DNA of 13,520 bases from Anaerolineaceae bacterium (lineage in GTDB: Bacteria; Chloroflexota; Anaerolineae; Anaerolineales; Villigracilaceae), in assembly GCA_009885445.1 (NCBI GenBank), contig VFKQ01000017.1, positions 1 through 13,520 of the forward strand. Reading direction: 5' to 3'. Positions 11,966 through 13,520 of the stretch are shown here, one piece after another. A model generated the notes under the pieces. That model worked only from the letters and a program-made list of their open reading frames with translations, did no database searches and was not told the origin of the DNA. The translations under genes and the position numbers were made by a program. Every line of letters begins with the position of its first letter. Positions within the stretch are counted from its first letter, which is position 1.

Positions 11966-13191
11966 ATCTGGCACAATCCATTTTAGAGGCGCTCGAAAGT
12001 TTGGCCTCGAATAAATTACGTTCCGGCCTGACGGTGCTGGGCATCGTCATCGGCGTTGCCGCGGTCATCGCCATGCTGGCGGTTGGCACCGGCGCACAGG
12101 ATAGCATCACCGGCTCCATCGGCGGACTGGGCACGAATCTGCTCTTCGTTTTTCGCGGCGGCGCGGACCCGTCGGTGCGCAACACGAAGCCGATTACGAT
12201 GCAGGATGCGGCCGCGCTGGCTGACCCGTTTGCCGCGCCGCACATTCAGATCGTGGCACCGTTATTGTCTGAAAATTTTGTAGTCTCTGCCGCGGGCCAG
12301 CAGACCACCTCTGAAGTCTCCGGCGTCACGCCAGATTTTTTCCCACTTCGCAACTACACTGTGTCCGAAGGCGAGATTCTCACCGAGGAACATTTGCTCG
12401 GCCGCGCCTCTGTTGCGTTAATTGGCGTCGAAACGGCCGACGCGCTTTTTGGCCGCCACGATGGACTCGTTGGCGAGAGCATCACAATCGAAGGCCAGCC
12501 CTTCCGCATCATTGGCGTGCTGACGCCCAAAGGCGGCGGCATGTTTGGTTCGGAAGATAACCGTGTCTTGATTCCCTTCACCACCGCGCAATCCCGCCTC
12601 ATTCAACGCCGCAACCGCGACCAGGTGGACATGTTGCTCGTGCAGGTAGTGGACTCTGAATCTGTGCCGCAAGCCATTGACGAAATCTCCTCCATCCTGC
12701 GCGCCCGTCATCGCACCGATGTGGGCGCGGACGACTTCACCGTCTTCAGCCAGCAGGATTTTCTCGACACCGCCTCGTCCATCACCGGCGTGCTGACCAT
12801 CTTCCTTGGCGGCATCGCGGGCATCTCATTGCTCGTCGGCGGAATCGGAATCATGAACATCATGCTGGTCTCCGTCACCGAGCGCACGCGCGAGATTGGT
12901 CTGCGCAAAGCCCTCGGCGCGCGCAAACGCGATATCTTGATTCAATTCCTGACCGAGTCTTCGCTGTTGAGTCTCTTCGGCGGAATCATCGGAATCATCC
13001 TCGGCTGGTTAATCTCCTTCGTCGTCGAACGAGTCGCGGCGGCATCGGGCACAGCGTTCTATCCGCGCATCGGCCTGGACGCGGTCCTGCTCGCCACCAC
13101 GTTCTCCGCGGCAGTCGGCCTGTTCTTCGGCATCTATCCCGCCACCCGCGCCGCGAATTTGGAGCCGGTGGAGGCGTTGAGGTACGAGTAG
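11962..13191 (+). CDS. MacB/FtsX-like ABC transporter permease
   Basis: The 409-residue permease has the MacB architecture: a first membrane helix (about 22-42) after a short amphipathic start, a large external MacB_PCD domain (about 43-272), then three membrane helices (about 277-303, 330-355 and 372-392). The cytoplasmic coupling region ERTREIGLRKALGARKRD (split: ERTREIGLRK 307-316, ALGARKRD 317-324) and the ending YPATRAANLEPVEALRYE are canonical. MacB-type proteins use ATP-driven mechanical movement to push substrates from the outer face of the membrane. AGGAG lies 7 nt before the ATG. Together with the adaptor and ATPase it makes a complete tripartite-style export unit without an outer-membrane channel. 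The substrate (peptide, lipid, lipoprotein or antibiotic) is unknown. Confidence 0.94.
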   Translation: MNLAQSILEALESLASNKLRSGLTVLGIVIGVAAVIAMLAVGTGAQDSITGSIGGLGTNLLFVFRGGADPSVRNTKPITMQDAAALADPFAAPHIQIVAPLLSENFVVSAAGQQTTSEVSGVTPDFFPLRNYTVSEGEILTEEHLLGRASVALIGVETADALFGRHDGLVGESITIEGQPFRIIGVLTPKGGGMFGSEDNRVLIPFTTAQSRLIQRRNRDQVDMLLVQVVDSESVPQAIDEISSILRARHRTDVGADDFTVFSQQDFLDTASSITGVLTIFLGGIAGISLLVGGIGIMNIMLVSVTERTREIGLRKALGARKRDILIQFLTESSLLSLFGGIIGIILGWLISFVVERVAAASGTAFYPRIGLDAVLLATTFSAAVGLFFGIYPATRAANLEPVEALRYE

Positions 13192-13204
13192 GATTGCACA
13201 CATG

Positions 13205-13235
13205 TGTAGGGACACGGCGCCGCCGTGCCCCTACA
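13205..13235. repeat. 31-bp TGTAG...CTACA palindrome, copy 3
   Basis: A 31-bp TGTAG-N21-CTACA unit has arms GTGTAGGGACACGGCG (13204-13219) and complement (13221-13236) matching at 15 of 16 around a single centre base. It starts 14 nt after the permease stop and 64 nt before serA. Its sequence is closest to copy 1 (same CACG/CGTG inner arms and 7-nt centre). It may serve as the transcript end of the exporter operon, though no U-tract follows. Confidence 0.75.
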
Positions 13236-13256
13236 CTGTTAATCTATTTCCTCCCT

Positions 13257-13262
13257 TATAAT
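13257..13262 (+). promoter_or_regulatory. -10 box giving a leaderless serA mRNA
   Basis: A perfect TATAAT ends 6 nt before the serA ATG at 13269 with no Shine-Dalgarno site between them. This is the same geometry as at 3116-3128 on the other strand. No good -35 hexamer is evident. Confidence 0.5.
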
Positions 13263-13268
13263 CATCCC

Positions 13269-13520
13269 ATGACCACATACAAAATCCTCATCACCGACGG
13301 CCTCGACGCGTCTGCGCTGGCCATACTTCATTCCCATCACGTGGACGATCGCACGAACATCTCCGCGGACGAGCTTGCCAAAATCATCGGCGAGTACGAC
13401 GCGCTGATCGTGCGCGGGCGCACCAAGGTGACGTCTGCGCTGCTCGAAGGCACGACCCGCCTCAAGGTGGTTGGGCGCGCGGGCGTGGGCGTGGACAATA
13501 TCGATTTGACGGCGGCCAAG
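13269..13520 (+). CDS. serA: D-3-phosphoglycerate dehydrogenase, N-terminal part, cut by window edge
   Basis: The 84 visible residues are the start of the substrate-binding domain of a D-2-hydroxyacid dehydrogenase: KILITDGLDASALAIL, then the conserved YDALIVRGRTKVT (43-55) and LKVVGRAGVGVDNIDL (65-80). The RSxTKVT-like and GRAGVGVDNID motifs point to 3-phosphoglycerate dehydrogenase, the first step of serine synthesis from 3-phosphoglycerate, rather than to lactate or glyoxylate enzymes. The NAD-binding domain and any regulatory domain lie beyond the right edge. The ATG sits 6 nt after a TATAAT box, implying leaderless translation. Confidence 0.9.
   Translation, partial: MTTYKILITDGLDASALAILHSHHVDDRTNISADELAKIIGEYDALIVRGRTKVTSALLEGTTRLKVVGRAGVGVDNIDLTAAK

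Noticed and set aside
11962..13191. Assignment of the exporter specifically to bacitracin/macrolide resistance (macB)
   Set aside because: The fold and motifs are MacB-like, but the family exports many substrates and nothing in the window shows which, so no gene symbol is given.

Overview
The window looks like a chromosomal stretch of a Chloroflexota bacterium, probably class Anaerolineae. I infer this from the gene style: a long Ctc-type ribosomal protein bL25, a membrane-fused spermidine-synthase-like protein, a Lit/DUF1461 membrane protein, lipoproteins and a MacAB-like exporter with no outer-membrane partner nearby, plus many short palindromic repeats between genes. The taxon is an inference from sequence style, not from a marker gene. 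No rRNA, tRNA, CRISPR array, phage gene or transposase was seen.

Layout. Left block, minus strand (1-3116): a fused membrane/spermidine-synthase-like protein, then a Lit-like DUF1461 membrane protein, then FabG (cut by the left edge), which has its own promoter. Centre-left, plus strand (3134-4643): a small tail-anchored protein built on a 15-residue repeat, expressed from a clear sigma70-type promoter through a short leader holding a terminator-like hairpin; then a nested palindromic repeat; then rplY/ctc and its strong terminator. Centre, minus strand (4675-9724): a tightly packed set of seven genes reading leftward from one promoter at about 9696-9724: a small lipoprotein, a membrane-anchored HExxH metalloprotease-like protein, a lipoprotein fusing a DsbA-like thioredoxin domain to a cyclophilin, a UPF0175/PIN (DUF3368) toxin-antitoxin pair, a helical protein with a zinc ribbon, and a CoA-pyrophosphatase-type Nudix hydrolase. 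Right, plus strand (10000-13191): HlyD/MacA-like adaptor, MacB-like ATPase and MacB/FtsX-like permease, forming one ABC export system. The right edge holds the start of serA.

The first three genes of the central operon all act outside the membrane and could form a secreted-protein folding and quality-control group. The last four are cytoplasmic and look like passengers.

The most unusual content is in the repeats. A 93-bp palindromic element with perfect 15-bp terminal inverted repeats, flanked by TGT/TGT, sits exactly in frame inside the signal-peptide coding region of the DsbA-cyclophilin lipoprotein. Removing it with one flanking triplet restores a textbook lipoprotein signal. Three copies of a 31-bp TGTAG-N21-CTACA palindrome lie at gene ends, and two of them supply the stop codon of the gene they follow. 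A further element is nested inside a copy of itself (3828-3892), and a 147-bp MITE-like structure fills the gap before the exporter operon.
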